This document shows positions 7,328 through 15,912 of a DNA stretch of 64,000 nucleotides, one piece after another. The notes below the pieces were generated by a model. That model searched no databases and was not told where the DNA came from. It saw only the letters and a list, made by a program, of their open reading frames with translations. The stretch lies in assembly GCA_963819695.1 (NCBI GenBank), contig CAWFXD010000002.1:620001-684000 (forward strand), in the 5' to 3' direction. A program made the translations under genes and the position numbers. The DNA is from DASZIT01 sp963819695 (lineage in GTDB: Bacteria > Actinomycetota > Acidimicrobiia > Acidimicrobiales > RAAP-2). How positions within the stretch are numbered: the stretch's first letter is position 1; each line of letters starts with the position of its first letter.

Positions 7328-8302
7328 CTACGGAATCTGGCCGTTCTCCCGCAACCACCCGATGGTGACCCGCATCGCATCCGGGAGGCGGCGAGGTTCG
7401 TATTCGAGGTCCCGGCGAGTGATCGTATTGTCGAACCAAGGTACGGGGTATTGGCGCCGCGACAGCGATACCAACGTTTCGCCGTAGCGGCGGACGTCCT
7501 CCGGATCATCGGGATCGACGCTTGCCTCCGCGATCCGGTGGGAGACGCCGGCTACCTCGCACGCCAAATTCAGCCAGGCCGCGGTCGTCTGAGCGTCCTC
7601 CTGGCCGAAACACAGATACTTTCGCCCGGGTTCCCCCTTGGTTGCTGCGGCGATGGTCGCGGCGGCAACATCCTCGGCCCAAACCCACGGGACCGGATAG
7701 CTCACATACTCGGCAATCTTGCCGTTGACCCCGCCGCGGATGACCCGATTGAAGCTGGAGGCGCCCATGGAGCGGGAAAGCGAGAGGCCCGGACCGAAGC
7801 TGCCTCCGGGAATGGTGACGACGATGTTCGCGCTTTCCTCGGCCACCCGTCGCATTGCCTCCACGTAGGCCCCGCCCTTGGTCAAGGTGTACGGATCGTC
7901 ACTCCAGTGTTCCATGACTGGCGACGCTTCAGTGAGGGTTGTGGTGTGGTCGAGGAACGGGGTTGAGCTGAGGGTCACCACGCGGATTCCGTGTTTAGCG
8001 CCGGCGTCGAAGACGTTGAACGACCCTTGGGTGTTCGTCTTTTGGGACTCATCCAGCGCCTGATCCGCCCCACCGAGCAGCGCCGCGGCATGGATGATGG
8101 CGTCGGATCCCTCAGCCGCCCGGAGCAAGTCGGCGGCCGAGCGGACGTCGCCCTCGAAGGGCTCGGCTCCGACGGCGATCAACGGCTCGTAGTCGCTTCC
8201 CGGTCGGACGAGCACTCGCACCTCGTCGCCCGCCTCCCGCAGCAACCGCACGACGTTGGATCCGATGAGCCCGGTACCGCCGGTCACGAGGTACTTCGTC
8301 AT
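7328..8302 (-). CDS. NAD(P)-dependent epimerase/dehydratase (extended SDR)
   Basis: A 324-residue extended short-chain dehydrogenase. The N-terminal Rossmann motif is TGGTGLIGSNVVRLL. A nucleotide-binding acid follows (FEGDVRSAADL), then IIHAAALLGG, a TLSST segment with the catalytic Ser/Thr, and the Y-TLT-K pair in DPYTLTKGGAYVEAM. The C-terminal part is the substrate-binding region. It likely acts on a nucleotide sugar, dihydroflavonol-like compound or hydroxysteroid, but none is indicated by context. It precedes the DUF1003-like gene on the same strand, 39 bases away. Confidence 0.88.
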   Translation of the reverse strand: MTKYLVTGGTGLIGSNVVRLLREAGDEVRVLVRPGSDYEPLIAVGAEPFEGDVRSAADLLRAAEGSDAIIHAAALLGGADQALDESQKTNTQGSFNVFDAGAKHGIRVVTLSSTPFLDHTTTLTEASPVMEHWSDDPYTLTKGGAYVEAMRRVAEESANIVVTIPGGSFGPGLSLSRSMGASSFNRVIRGGVNGKIAEYVSYPVPWVWAEDVAAATIAAATKGEPGRKYLCFGQEDAQTTAAWLNLACEVAGVSHRIAEASVDPDDPEDVRRYGETLVSLSRRQYPVPWFDNTITRRDLEYEPRRLPDAMRVTIGWLRENGQIP

Positions 8303-8374
8303 CGTTTACCGCTCTCACCCAGGGTTGCGAGCGTTGGTGATGGCATCGAGGACCGGGTCGAACCTTCTCGCTCT

Positions 8375-8896
8375 CTAGGTTCCCGCAGCCTCTCGTGCTT
8401 CTTTGGCTTCCTTGTACTTACGGTGCTGCTCAAGGATGTGCTCATGCGAAGCGCCCCTGGTCGGTACGTTCGGGTGGTGATGCCGGCACAAGATGTAGGG
8501 AGTCCCTTCGAGCGTGTGATGGCCGATTCTCCAACAACCCTTGGAGTGGCAATTGACCTTCCTGACACCGGTGTACACCCCAATGCCGACCGCGCTGATG
8601 AGGGTTGCCTCGCCGAGGTCGGAACCGAAGCCGGACCAAAAGTTGTAGTACAGGTCCGGCCCGCCGTGGAGTGTCCCCGTGTGAAGAGCCAGCCAGTGTT
8701 GTACGGCCCCGTAGAAGGCAATGAGGAGCGCGATTCCGACCACGAGGAGGATTAGGACGAGGAAAAGAATCAATTTCCCGACTCGGGGGCCTCTCTCGGT
8801 TTCGGATTCGGCCCCTGGAGCACCGCCGCTGCCAGTTTGTGGCGGCGACGACGAGGGAGGGGCAGTCGTCTCGGTCACGACAGAGGGATCAGGCAT
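8375..8896 (-). CDS. Membrane protein with C-terminal Cys/His cluster, unknown function
   Basis: A 173-residue protein. A Pro/Ser/Thr-rich N-terminus (1-38) is followed by one strong membrane helix (41-64) and a possible second short helix (95-110). A compact Cys/His-rich module (C116, H117, C121, H126, H127, C137, H139-H141) then ends in a charged coiled region. The spacing C-x4-C ... HH ... C-x-HHH could bind a metal such as zinc. I do not recognise a named family with certainty. ATG 8896 was preferred over the frame extending to 9031, whose N-terminus looks random. Confidence 0.6.
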   Translation of the reverse strand: MPDPSVVTETTAPPSSSPPQTGSGGAPGAESETERGPRVGKLILFLVLILLVVGIALLIAFYGAVQHWLALHTGTLHGGPDLYYNFWSGFGSDLGEATLISAVGIGVYTGVRKVNCHSKGCWRIGHHTLEGTPYILCRHHHPNVPTRGASHEHILEQHRKYKEAKEAREAAGT

Positions 8897-9081
8897 GGTT
8901 AAACCAGCCTTCGGTGGCAAGTAGATCGGAGCAGGACCCGTCGGGTTGCGGAGATGGGACAAACCTATCCGTCTCCACCCCGCCGGGTGCGGATCATCAC
9001 GGTCCCTGTCGCGAGAGCCGGCACCGGACAACGCCGACCATCAGGACGAATCTGAGGACTGGATTCCCGAGTGATGCTGCG

Positions 9082-10272
9082 TCAGACGCCGCCGGGTCGC
9101 TCACCTTTAGCGGGGACAAGCCTTCCATCCACCACCGTGACCCTGGTGCTGCGCTCGCCATCACCGGCGCGGGCCGGTGCACTCGTGCCACTGTCACCCG
9201 CCGATTGGATCTCAAGCGAACCGGCGTCGGCAGCATCGGCTCTGCGGTCGGCCCGGACCGCCTCCCGGTCGTCGACACGCGCCCACTGGACGATCACGAT
9301 CCCCATTGCCCCGAGGGTGAACAGCTCACCGACGATCCAGAGGATGGCGCCGCCGGCATGGGTGTCGGCGGTGGTGTGGAACAGCGGGGCAATGGAGACT
9401 CGGCTCTGGGTCAGCGCCAGTCCGAGGACGGCAGTGGTGGGGATCCCAACCGCCAGGTAGCCGAGTTTGGCCGGGAACGACAGCCGCCAGCGTGACGGGT
9501 CGACCCCGACGATCAGCCACCAGTAGAGGATCCCGGAAATGAGGAAGTGGAGGTGGGTGAGCTCGTGGAGCAGGGGATGTTCCAGGGAGAATTGGTAGAA
9601 CGGCGTGAGGAAGAAGACCAACATCGTCCCGGCGAAGTTGATGACCACCAGAACCGGGTGGGTAATGAGCTCGATCGCTCGGTTGTGGAGCACCGACAGC
9701 AGCCGCCGTTGGGTCTCCCGACCTGATGCCTGCAGGGCCAGGGTGATCGGTGCAGCCAGGGCGTAGAAGATCGGGGCGACGTTCATGAGCAGCAGGTGCT
9801 GGACCACGTGCAACTGGAAGACCGAATCGTCGTAGGAGGCCAACCCCGACTGGGTGGCCACCACCACCGCCAAGGTCCCGGAGAGGAATGAGGCGGTGCG
9901 CCATGGCGACCAGCGGCGACCCCGGCGACCGAGCCGGACGGTCAACATGACATACCAGGCGGCGATGCCGATCTCGATGCACAGCGCGGTGAGGCCGATC
10001 CAGTCGGTCTGCCACGCGGTGAACAGATTGTGGATCTGGATCGGGGGCGAGATCTGGTCGGCGAACGGCACAGTTGCTCCTTTGAGGCTGATCGGTTGCG
10101 TCGATCGGTCCGCCCGCTCTACCGCTACGACCGGCACCGCGATGGTAGCGAGAACGGGAGTGGCGGCGACAAGACGCAAAGTCTGGACGGGCCCCTGAGC
10201 CGAAAACAGAACATACGTTCCGGATGCGGTACCTGCCTGTGCTTGAGTGCTGGCCACCAATTCTGATGACAC
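9082..10272 (-). CDS. CtaG-like cytochrome c oxidase assembly membrane protein
   Basis: A caa3-type CtaG (DUF1404-like) polytopic membrane protein, about 396 residues. It has an N-terminal hydrophobic segment, an extracellular stretch, then roughly seven helices. Conserved features are FQLHVVQHLLLMNVAPIFYALAAP and HELTHLHFLISGILYWWLIVG, with paired His residues thought to handle copper for Cu-A/Cu-B centre assembly. The C-terminus is charged and cytoplasmic. No ATG lies at a sensible place. GTG 10272 or GTG 10257 are candidate starts, and a longer open frame to 10431 would overlap the divergent amidotransferase gene. The start is uncertain. Confidence 0.8.
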   Translation of the reverse strand: MSSELVASTQAQAGTASGTYVLFSAQGPVQTLRLVAATPVLATIAVPVVAVERADRSTQPISLKGATVPFADQISPPIQIHNLFTAWQTDWIGLTALCIEIGIAAWYVMLTVRLGRRGRRWSPWRTASFLSGTLAVVVATQSGLASYDDSVFQLHVVQHLLLMNVAPIFYALAAPITLALQASGRETQRRLLSVLHNRAIELITHPVLVVINFAGTMLVFFLTPFYQFSLEHPLLHELTHLHFLISGILYWWLIVGVDPSRWRLSFPAKLGYLAVGIPTTAVLGLALTQSRVSIAPLFHTTADTHAGGAILWIVGELFTLGAMGIVIVQWARVDDREAVRADRRADAADAGSLEIQSAGDSGTSAPARAGDGERSTRVTVVDGRLVPAKGERPGGV

Positions 10273-10305
10273 AATGAGGGATGGAGCACTGCCAGGGCCG
10301 GTGTC

Positions 10306-11031
10306 ATGCCGGCTGAGCGACCGCTGATCGGGATCGCCGTGGGTCGTATTCCCATCAGCGATCGGATTGTCGATGGGACCCAGCGCGATTACGGGGATCG
10401 GATCGCCGATGCCGGGGGGTTTCCCATTCAACTCCTCGGGCGATCTGACCTACCCCTCAGCGCGGTGCTCTCCCATCTGGACGGCATCGTGCTTCCGGGC
10501 GGGGGCGATATCGCCCCCGAGCTCTACGGGGCGGTCCGCGATCCCGAGTCCGGCGGGATGGACATCGAACGCGATCACGCGGAACTCGCCCTCTTCCGCG
10601 ACGCGACGGCCGCAGGTCTTCCGATCCTGGCTGTGTGCCGGGGCATGCAACTGGTGAACGTGGCTCGAGGAGGCACGCTCGTGCAGCACCTGCCCGCGGT
10701 GACCTCCGAGCCCCACCAGGACATCGAACGCCGACGTGAGCTCGTCCATACCGTCCACGTCGACCCCGAGAGCGAGCTCGGGAGCATCATCGGCGCCGAT
10801 GACCTGGGCGTGAACTCGATACACCACCAGGGGGTCGACCGGGTCGGCCATGACCTGCGGGCCGTTGCCTGGGCCGAAGACGGGACCATCGAGGGGCTCG
10901 AGGATCGGGACCGGCGAATCGTCGCCGTGCAATGGCATCCCGAACAGCTACCCGACCAAGCTCGTCAGATGCGGCTGTTCGCCTGGTTGGTCGAACAGGC
11001 CGGTCATCGCCGGCCATCACCTGCCCCCTGA
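10306..11031 (+). CDS. Gamma-glutamyl-gamma-aminobutyrate hydrolase-like class I amidotransferase (peptidase C26)
   Basis: A 241-residue stand-alone class I glutamine amidotransferase-like hydrolase. The nucleophile is Cys111 in ILAVCRGMQLVNV, and the His/Glu pair is in VQWHPEQ. The LPGGGDIAPELYG stretch and NSIHHQGVD match PuuD/peptidase C26 proteins, which release glutamate from gamma-glutamyl compounds such as gamma-Glu-GABA or polyglutamates. No partner synthetase is nearby, so the substrate remains open. It is divergent from the ctaG-like gene and 13 bases short of the convergent csoR. Confidence 0.88.
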   Translation: MPAERPLIGIAVGRIPISDRIVDGTQRDYGDRIADAGGFPIQLLGRSDLPLSAVLSHLDGIVLPGGGDIAPELYGAVRDPESGGMDIERDHAELALFRDATAAGLPILAVCRGMQLVNVARGGTLVQHLPAVTSEPHQDIERRRELVHTVHVDPESELGSIIGADDLGVNSIHHQGVDRVGHDLRAVAWAEDGTIEGLEDRDRRIVAVQWHPEQLPDQARQMRLFAWLVEQAGHRRPSPAP

Positions 11032-11044
11032 CAGATTCAGCCGC

Positions 11045-11326
11045 TCACGAGCGCACGAGCCGGGCAATGGCGTCGGTCGCTTCGGCGATCTTCTCCTGGG
11101 CGTCGGGTCCGCCGGCCTCGATCGCTTCGCTCACGCAGGAACTCAGATGATCGCCCATCAGCTCGACGGCTACCGCCTGGAGGGCCTTGGTCGCGGCCGA
11201 GATCTGGGTCAGGATCTCGATGCAGTAGCGGTCGTCTTCGATCATCTGCTGCAGGCCACGAACCTGGCCCTCGATCCGCCGCAATCGCTTGGCTACTTGC
11301 TCTTTGTGCTCGGTATATCCGTACAT
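11045..11326 (-). CDS. csoR: CsoR-type copper-sensing repressor (DUF156)
   Basis: A 93-residue all-helical metal-sensing repressor. HKEQVAKRLRRIEGQVRGLQQMI is the basic DNA-binding helix. Cys35, His60 and Cys64 (DHLSSC) match the three Cu(I) ligands of CsoR, which favours copper over nickel or formaldehyde relatives. ATG 11326 has GAGGTGACC in front. A GC-tract palindrome typical of CsoR boxes (11342-11364) covers its promoter, so it is autoregulated and probably also represses the divergent permease gene. Confidence 0.9.
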   Translation of the reverse strand: MYGYTEHKEQVAKRLRRIEGQVRGLQQMIEDDRYCIEILTQISAATKALQAVAVELMGDHLSSCVSEAIEAGGPDAQEKIAEATDAIARLVRS

Positions 11327-11341
11327 GGTCACCTCGTTCCT

Positions 11342-11364
11342 ACTATACCCCCATAGGGTATAGT
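11342..11364. promoter_or_regulatory. CsoR operator between csoR and permease gene
   Basis: A perfect 9-bp inverted repeat, ACTATACCC / GGGTATAGT, around CCATA. TATAGT is readable as a -10 hexamer in both directions, so one bound CsoR tetramer could block both promoters. The TACCC..GGGTA core matches known CsoR boxes. Confidence 0.8.
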
Positions 11365-11536
11365 GGATTGGGATGGAAGCGAACGCCGCCGTCCCTTCCG
11401 GTCGGCCATCCGGGGACAAGACGAGGGTCACATGGGCGCAGGCTCCGAAACCAAGGCGGCGAGGTTTCCTCTGGCCCGGCGCACATCCCGCCGGAGGACC
11501 GGCGTTGCCCGTGGCTCAGTGCGGCCGGGTTCTCCG

Positions 11537-12700
11537 ATGAGACTCCTCGATGCCATCGGTCATGCCCTGACCGTTGCGGGCGGAATGACCTGGCAGATCC
11601 TCTGGTCGCTCGTCTTGGGTTTCGCATTGTCGGCGATCGTCCAGGCTCTGGTGCGCCGGAGCACCATCGAGCGGATGTTGGGGAACGACTCGCCCAAGAC
11701 GCTCGGAGTCGCGACCGGGCTGGGTATCGCCAGCTCGTCGTGTTCCTACGCAGCCGTGGCGCTGGCCCGGGGCCTCTTCCGGAAAGGGGCCAACTTCACC
11801 GCGGTGATGGTGTTCGAGATCGCCTCGACCAACCTGGTGGTCGAGCTCGGGATCATCATGGCCCTGCTGCTCGGCTGGCAGTTCACCGCGGCCGAGTTCG
11901 TCGGGGGTCCGATCATGATCGTGGCCATCGCCGTCCTCTTCCGATTGCTCCTCCGGCAGCGGCTCATCGACGCCGCCAAACACCAAGCCGATCGAGGACT
12001 GGCCGGATCCATGGAAGGTCATGCGGCGATGGACATGGGCGTGAAGGCCGACGGGAGTCTTATCTCTCGCCTGACCTCAGCCGATGGTTTCACTGCGGTG
12101 TCCCACATCTTCGTGATGGAGTGGGCCGCGGTGTTGCGTGACATCGTGGGCGGACTGCTCATCGCCGGCGCTCTGGGTGCATGGGTCCCCAACCGCTTTT
12201 GGCAGGACTTGTTCTCCACCGGCCATCCGCTGCTGGCCAAGATCTCCGGTCCGCTGATCGGACCGTTGATTTCGATCTTCTCCTTCGTCTGTTCGATCGG
12301 GAATGTCCCGCTGGCCGCCGTCCTCTGGAATGGAGGAATCAGCTTCGGCGGGGTCGTCAGCTTCATCTTTGCCGACCTGATCATCTTGCCCATCCTGATC
12401 ATTTACCGGAAGTACTACGGGACGAAGATGATGCTGTTCGTTCTGGGAACGTTCTACGCCACCATGGTCATTGCCGGCTACGCCGTCGAGCTGATCTTCG
12501 GCGCCGCCGGATTGATACCGGCAACCCGCAATGCCAAGGTCCTCAATCCGACCATCAGTTGGGACTACACGACCTACCTCAACATCATCTTCATCGTGGC
12601 CGGAGCCGCGCTGCTCTGGCGGTTCTTCCGTTCTGGAGGGGCCATGATGCTCAAGATGATGGACGGGGACCCCGAACCGGTGGAAATGGGCTCCGGCTGA
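11537..12700 (+). CDS. DUF318/ArsP-like permease (UPF0718 family) under CsoR control
   Basis: A ~387-residue permease with eight or more membrane helices. The signature SSSCSYAAVALARGLFRKGANF and EIASTNLVVELGI correspond to the first half of DUF318/ArsP permeases. FVCSIGNVPLAAVLWNGGISFGG is the symmetric second-half motif with the conserved Cys/Asn. A Met/His-bearing cytoplasmic loop (EGHAAMDMGVK) lies between the halves. ArsP members export trivalent organoarsenicals, but control by a Cu-type CsoR suggests a copper-related cargo here (inference). An in-frame ATG at 11432 has the better ribosome-binding site (GAGGGTCAC). 11537 fits the family's usual N-terminus. Confidence 0.85.
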   Translation: MRLLDAIGHALTVAGGMTWQILWSLVLGFALSAIVQALVRRSTIERMLGNDSPKTLGVATGLGIASSSCSYAAVALARGLFRKGANFTAVMVFEIASTNLVVELGIIMALLLGWQFTAAEFVGGPIMIVAIAVLFRLLLRQRLIDAAKHQADRGLAGSMEGHAAMDMGVKADGSLISRLTSADGFTAVSHIFVMEWAAVLRDIVGGLLIAGALGAWVPNRFWQDLFSTGHPLLAKISGPLIGPLISIFSFVCSIGNVPLAAVLWNGGISFGGVVSFIFADLIILPILIIYRKYYGTKMMLFVLGTFYATMVIAGYAVELIFGAAGLIPATRNAKVLNPTISWDYTTYLNIIFIVAGAALLWRFFRSGGAMMLKMMDGDPEPVEMGSG

Positions 12701-12781
12701 ATATGTCGGGCGAACGGTTCGGGCATCCGTTGCCGGGGAAGGCGGGTGACGGCGGTGGCCACGCGCACTATCTTCGGCGGT

Positions 12782-13258
12782 ATGAGCTTTTCTGAGAGCC
12801 AGGTCACCGGGCACGCCAACGGAAAGCCGGCCGCGGATCCGTCACCCATCCGCGTGGTGAGGCAATTCCTGGAAGGTCTGGCGGCGGGGGACCTCGACGG
12901 TGCTGCCGATCTGCTGGCGCCGGACGTCGAGTACATCAATGTGTCCACCCCGACGATCCGAGGTCGGGAACACGTTCGCCGGGTGCTCCGGGCGGCGATG
13001 GGATTACCGGGAGCGGGGTTCGAGGTCTACTTTCACTCGATATCCAATGATCAGGGAGCCGTCCTCACCGAGCGCACCGACGTGCTCACTTGGGGCGCGT
13101 TGCGCATGCAGTTTTGGGTATGCGGCCGGTTCGACGTTCGAGACGGCGAAATCGTGTTGTGGAAGGACTACTTCGATTGGGCCAACTTCACCGTCGCCAT
13201 GCTTCGCGGCCTGATTGGGGTGATCATCCCCGCGGTACGGGCCAGGCCGCCTGCCTGA
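12782..13258 (+). CDS. Limonene-1,2-epoxide hydrolase-like (SnoaL fold) protein
   Basis: A ~158-residue cone-fold protein. IRVVRQFLEGLAAGDLDGAADLLAPDVEYINV is the usual N-terminal helical layer. The active-site pattern includes TERTDVLTW, FDVRDGEIVLWKDYFD, with Arg and paired Asp residues that match the Asp-Arg-Asp triad of limonene-1,2-epoxide hydrolases. The likely role is hydrolysis of a small lipophilic epoxide, substrate unknown. ATG 12782 was chosen. A GTG at 12746 is in frame. The C-terminal hydrophobic stretch (LRGLIGVIIPAV) is unusual for the family. Confidence 0.75.
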   Translation: MSFSESQVTGHANGKPAADPSPIRVVRQFLEGLAAGDLDGAADLLAPDVEYINVSTPTIRGREHVRRVLRAAMGLPGAGFEVYFHSISNDQGAVLTERTDVLTWGALRMQFWVCGRFDVRDGEIVLWKDYFDWANFTVAMLRGLIGVIIPAVRARPPA

Positions 13259-13275
13259 GTCACTGCCGGCCAGGA

Positions 13276-13651
13276 TCACGGCCCCCGATCAGGATCCTGC
13301 TGGATCTCGATGGTGTGTCCAGCTGGATCGACGAACCAGATCTGTACGACGCTGCCCTGGCTCCCACGCTTGTAGGCAATGCCCCGAGCGTCGAGCTCGC
13401 GGATGGCGGCGTCGATGTCCTCGACCCCGAAGCACTCGTGGGGACCGGTGGGTCGGATCGAATCTTCTCCCGCCGGCACGTCGACCAGATGAATCTGGGC
13501 GTCTCCGACCCGGAACCAATGGCCCCCGACTCCGGGGATCTCCGGGCGTTGGGCATCCTCCAGCCCGAGCAGTGACCGGTAGAACTCGACGGCCGGATCG
13601 AGCGAGCCTTCGATGTTGACACTGTGGTGCAGAATTTCTGGTGACGTTCAT
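13276..13651 (-). CDS. VOC (glyoxalase-like) protein with disrupted start region
   Basis: One complete vicinal-oxygen-chelate domain is encoded by the frame 13276-13647: EILHHSVNIEGSLDPAVEFYRSLLGL, GHWFRVGDAQIHLVDVP, GPHECFGVEDIDAAI and IWFVDPAGHTIEI. Metal ligands are His near the first strand, His in QIHL and Glu in TIEIQ. This frame has no ATG or GTG at its head. The only suitable start, ATG 13651 overlapping the stop of the upstream VOC gene (ATGA), is out of frame by one base. Dropping one A after ATG-AAC-GTC-ACC gives a natural start MNVTEILHH. Either a +1 insertion has broken the gene or the sequence has an error. Confidence 0.65.
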
Positions 13652-14040
13652 CGGTCCTGAGCCTTTGGATCGTCGAGCTGTTCCATGAACTCGAGTCGGA
13701 TGTTGCCCGGCGCATTCACAAAGGCGATGCGGCGTCGCCCGAACGGCCCCGAGACCTCGGCCGGGCCCCAGATGACGGCATGGCCTTGCAGCTCGCGGTC
13801 GAGGTCATCGGTGAACAGGGCTGGATGCAAGAAGCAGTCGGGGTCGAGTTCCAGCTCGTCTTCGTAGATGGCCCGGGTGAAGAGAGTGATCTCCAACGCC
13901 CCCACGGACACGTCCACCCTCTCCCCGCCGCCCCACTCGATCCGATCGCGCACTGTCGAGCCCATGCCCTGGTAGAAGGCGATCGCCTCGTCGAGGTTGC
14001 TGACCTTGATGGCGAGATTGGCGAGTCCGACGACGGTCAT
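13648..14040 (-). CDS. VOC family (glyoxalase/dioxygenase-like) protein
   Basis: A 130-residue single VOC domain. LANLAIKVSNLDEAIAFYQGMG is the first beta-alpha-beta module, and GRRRIAFVNAPGNIRLEFMEQL the last strand with the terminal Glu ligand. The expected first ligand position is Ala or Ile rather than His (LANLAIKV), so metal binding may be altered. The reaction is not predictable. Its stop is followed in the same frame by the second VOC domain, so the pair could also be read as one two-domain protein interrupted by TGA. Confidence 0.75.
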   Translation of the reverse strand: MTVVGLANLAIKVSNLDEAIAFYQGMGSTVRDRIEWGGGERVDVSVGALEITLFTRAIYEDELELDPDCFLHPALFTDDLDRELQGHAVIWGPAEVSGPFGRRRIAFVNAPGNIRLEFMEQLDDPKAQDR

Positions 14041-14050
14041 AGGCCCATCC

Positions 14051-15160
14051 TTACCATTCGGCCCAGCCGGTGGGAGTCACCGAGCCGGTGATGGTGCGGG
14101 GATCCACCCTCGAGTTGGTATTGCCGGCCTGGTAGACGGCAAAACAAAGTTGCAAGACCTTGATGGCGTCGCCCGCGGACATATCCGGCTGGGTCCCGTT
14201 ACGCAGTGCGTCGATGAAATGAGCGGACGACCGCCGGAATCCCGAGCCCCAATCGGTCTCGGTGTCCTCGTACTCGGTCATGGACGGGCCAGCCTGATCC
14301 CCCCGGTAGAGCATCAGGGGCGCCAGATCCAGCATCTCGCCGGTACAGCGGGTGACCCACACGAACCCCTCGTCCCCTTGCACCTCGAAGAACTCGTCGG
14401 CCCCGAAGTAACTGGAGCGCATCCACATCTTTGGCGAGTAGGAAGCCTCCATCGTCCCGAGCAGCCCGGGGTCTTCATATTCGAAGATGGCGGCGCAAGG
14501 CTCGAAGAAGAAGTCCCGTCGCCGGACCGCCGCCTGCACGTTGACAATGTCCTGGTCGACCAGCCACAGGGCCATGGCGTACTTGTGGACCATGTCATCG
14601 AACAGGTGGCCGCCGGGGCTTTGGGCGTTGAGCCTCCAGACGTAACCGCCGGCCTCGAGCCCGGCCTGAAAGGCAGAGTCGGTCTGGCCGACCACCGTCT
14701 TGATCCGAATCGCGGTTGGTGTTCCGATCGCCCCTTCCCTGATCAAGGCTTTGGCTTGTTCCAACGGCGGGTAGTGGGTGTAGCACTCGCTCACCCGGAG
14801 CGTAAGCCCGGCGTCGATGGCCTTCCGTTCCATCTCCCGGGCGTCTTCGACGGTGTTGGCGATCGGCTTCTGTACGGAGACGTGCTTGCCGGCCTCGAGG
14901 GCGGCCATCACGTGTTGGTGGTGGAGGTAGGTGGGGGTGAGGATTTCCACTGCGTCGATCGACTCGTCAGAGAGGAGGTCTTCGACCCGATCGTAGACGT
15001 CGGGTACTCCCCATTCCTTGGCCAGGCCTTCAGCTCGTTCGATCGTGGCGTCACAGAGGGCGACGACGTCGCAATTCGGGTGATCCAGATATCCCTGAAC
15101 GTTCAGCCGGGCGATATTGCCCACCCCGATGACGCCGAGCCTGATCCGATCCGATCCCAT
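14051..15160 (-). CDS. Gfo/Idh/MocA family NAD(P)-dependent oxidoreductase
   Basis: 369 residues. The N-terminal Rossmann domain has LGVIGVGNIARLNVQGY. Then come DAVEILTPTYLHHQHVMAALEAGKHVSVQKPIANT (the usual EKP is QKP here) and a C-terminal dimerisation/substrate domain with GGHLFDDMVHKYAMALWL in place of the GG.l.D.g.H..d motif. It probably oxidises a sugar, inositol or related polyol. ATG 15160 begins the Rossmann fold. The frame up to 15253 is not needed. It precedes the VOC pair by 10 bases, so it may share a transcript with them. Confidence 0.85.
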   Translation of the reverse strand: MGSDRIRLGVIGVGNIARLNVQGYLDHPNCDVVALCDATIERAEGLAKEWGVPDVYDRVEDLLSDESIDAVEILTPTYLHHQHVMAALEAGKHVSVQKPIANTVEDAREMERKAIDAGLTLRVSECYTHYPPLEQAKALIREGAIGTPTAIRIKTVVGQTDSAFQAGLEAGGYVWRLNAQSPGGHLFDDMVHKYAMALWLVDQDIVNVQAAVRRRDFFFEPCAAIFEYEDPGLLGTMEASYSPKMWMRSSYFGADEFFEVQGDEGFVWVTRCTGEMLDLAPLMLYRGDQAGPSMTEYEDTETDWGSGFRRSSAHFIDALRNGTQPDMSAGDAIKVLQLCFAVYQAGNTNSRVDPRTITGSVTPTGWAEW

Positions 15161-15264
15161 CCCGAGACCTTCCAACACCCAGGCGGTCGCCGTCAATACG
15201 GACAGGAAGCTGCAATGCGGTGGGCCGCAGTTCAGCCGCCCGCGCCCGGACAAATGTCCACTCG

Positions 15265-15885
15265 CTAGGGAGACTGTTGTCGTTCCACCCGGCGGGAGAT
15301 GGGGTCAAAGGCGTAGTACACGGCGAGTGCGCCGTGGAAGGCCAGGCAGGCGTAGGGGTTGAGGAAGGCGATTCCGGTGGCGATGGCGTAGAACAGCACG
15401 CCAGCAGAGAACAGGAGCGTTGAGATCTTCCGCTGTTCCTCGGGGAAGTCGGGATGGAGCAGGCGACGGCCGACCGAGGCGTGCAGCCACACCGCGGTCC
15501 AGGCGATGGCGTTCACGGTCATCGCCGCGCTGTAGAAGACCGCGGCCGTCTTCTCGCCGTTGTGGACGCGCAGCGCTTCGCCGAAGACACCGGTCGGATA
15601 GGGGATGAACACGACCGTCATCAACAGCAGCAGGTTGCGGTAGAACATGCCGCGATCGATGTGATCGAGGTGATTGAAGATCGTGTGGTGGTTCAGCCAC
15701 ATGATGCCGATGACCGCGAAGCTCACGACATAGGCGGCAAGCGAGGGCCATCGTTCGGCAAGTTGGTTCCCGAGCTGGTTGTAGGCGTTGTTGCTGCTGG
15801 TGGGTTGGGCGATGGTGAGGATCAGCAGGGTGATGGCGATCGCGAAGACGCCGTCGCTGAAGGCCTCCACCCGGAGCTTGCTCAT
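15265..15885 (-). CDS. TMEM175-family (DUF1211) potassium channel protein
   Basis: 206 residues, six predicted helices. The N-terminus KLRVEAFSDGVFAIAITLLIL carries the R...FSDGVFAIA signature that lines the pore of prokaryotic TMEM175 K+ channels. FAVIGIMWLNHHTIFNHL is the next conserved block. Channels of this group are tetramers of one repeat. There is no operon link to kdp, which lies 7 kb away. Confidence 0.88.
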   Translation of the reverse strand: MSKLRVEAFSDGVFAIAITLLILTIAQPTSSNNAYNQLGNQLAERWPSLAAYVVSFAVIGIMWLNHHTIFNHLDHIDRGMFYRNLLLLMTVVFIPYPTGVFGEALRVHNGEKTAAVFYSAAMTVNAIAWTAVWLHASVGRRLLHPDFPEEQRKISTLLFSAGVLFYAIATGIAFLNPYACLAFHGALAVYYAFDPISRRVERQQSP

Positions 15886-15912
15886 CGGTCAGTCATCCGG
15901 CCGGGGGTGGCA

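Noticed and set aside
13648..13650. TGA between the two VOC domains as a selenocysteine codon
   Set aside because: There is no SECIS-like hairpin or Cys-for-Sec alignment at this site, and it falls in a linker after a complete domain.
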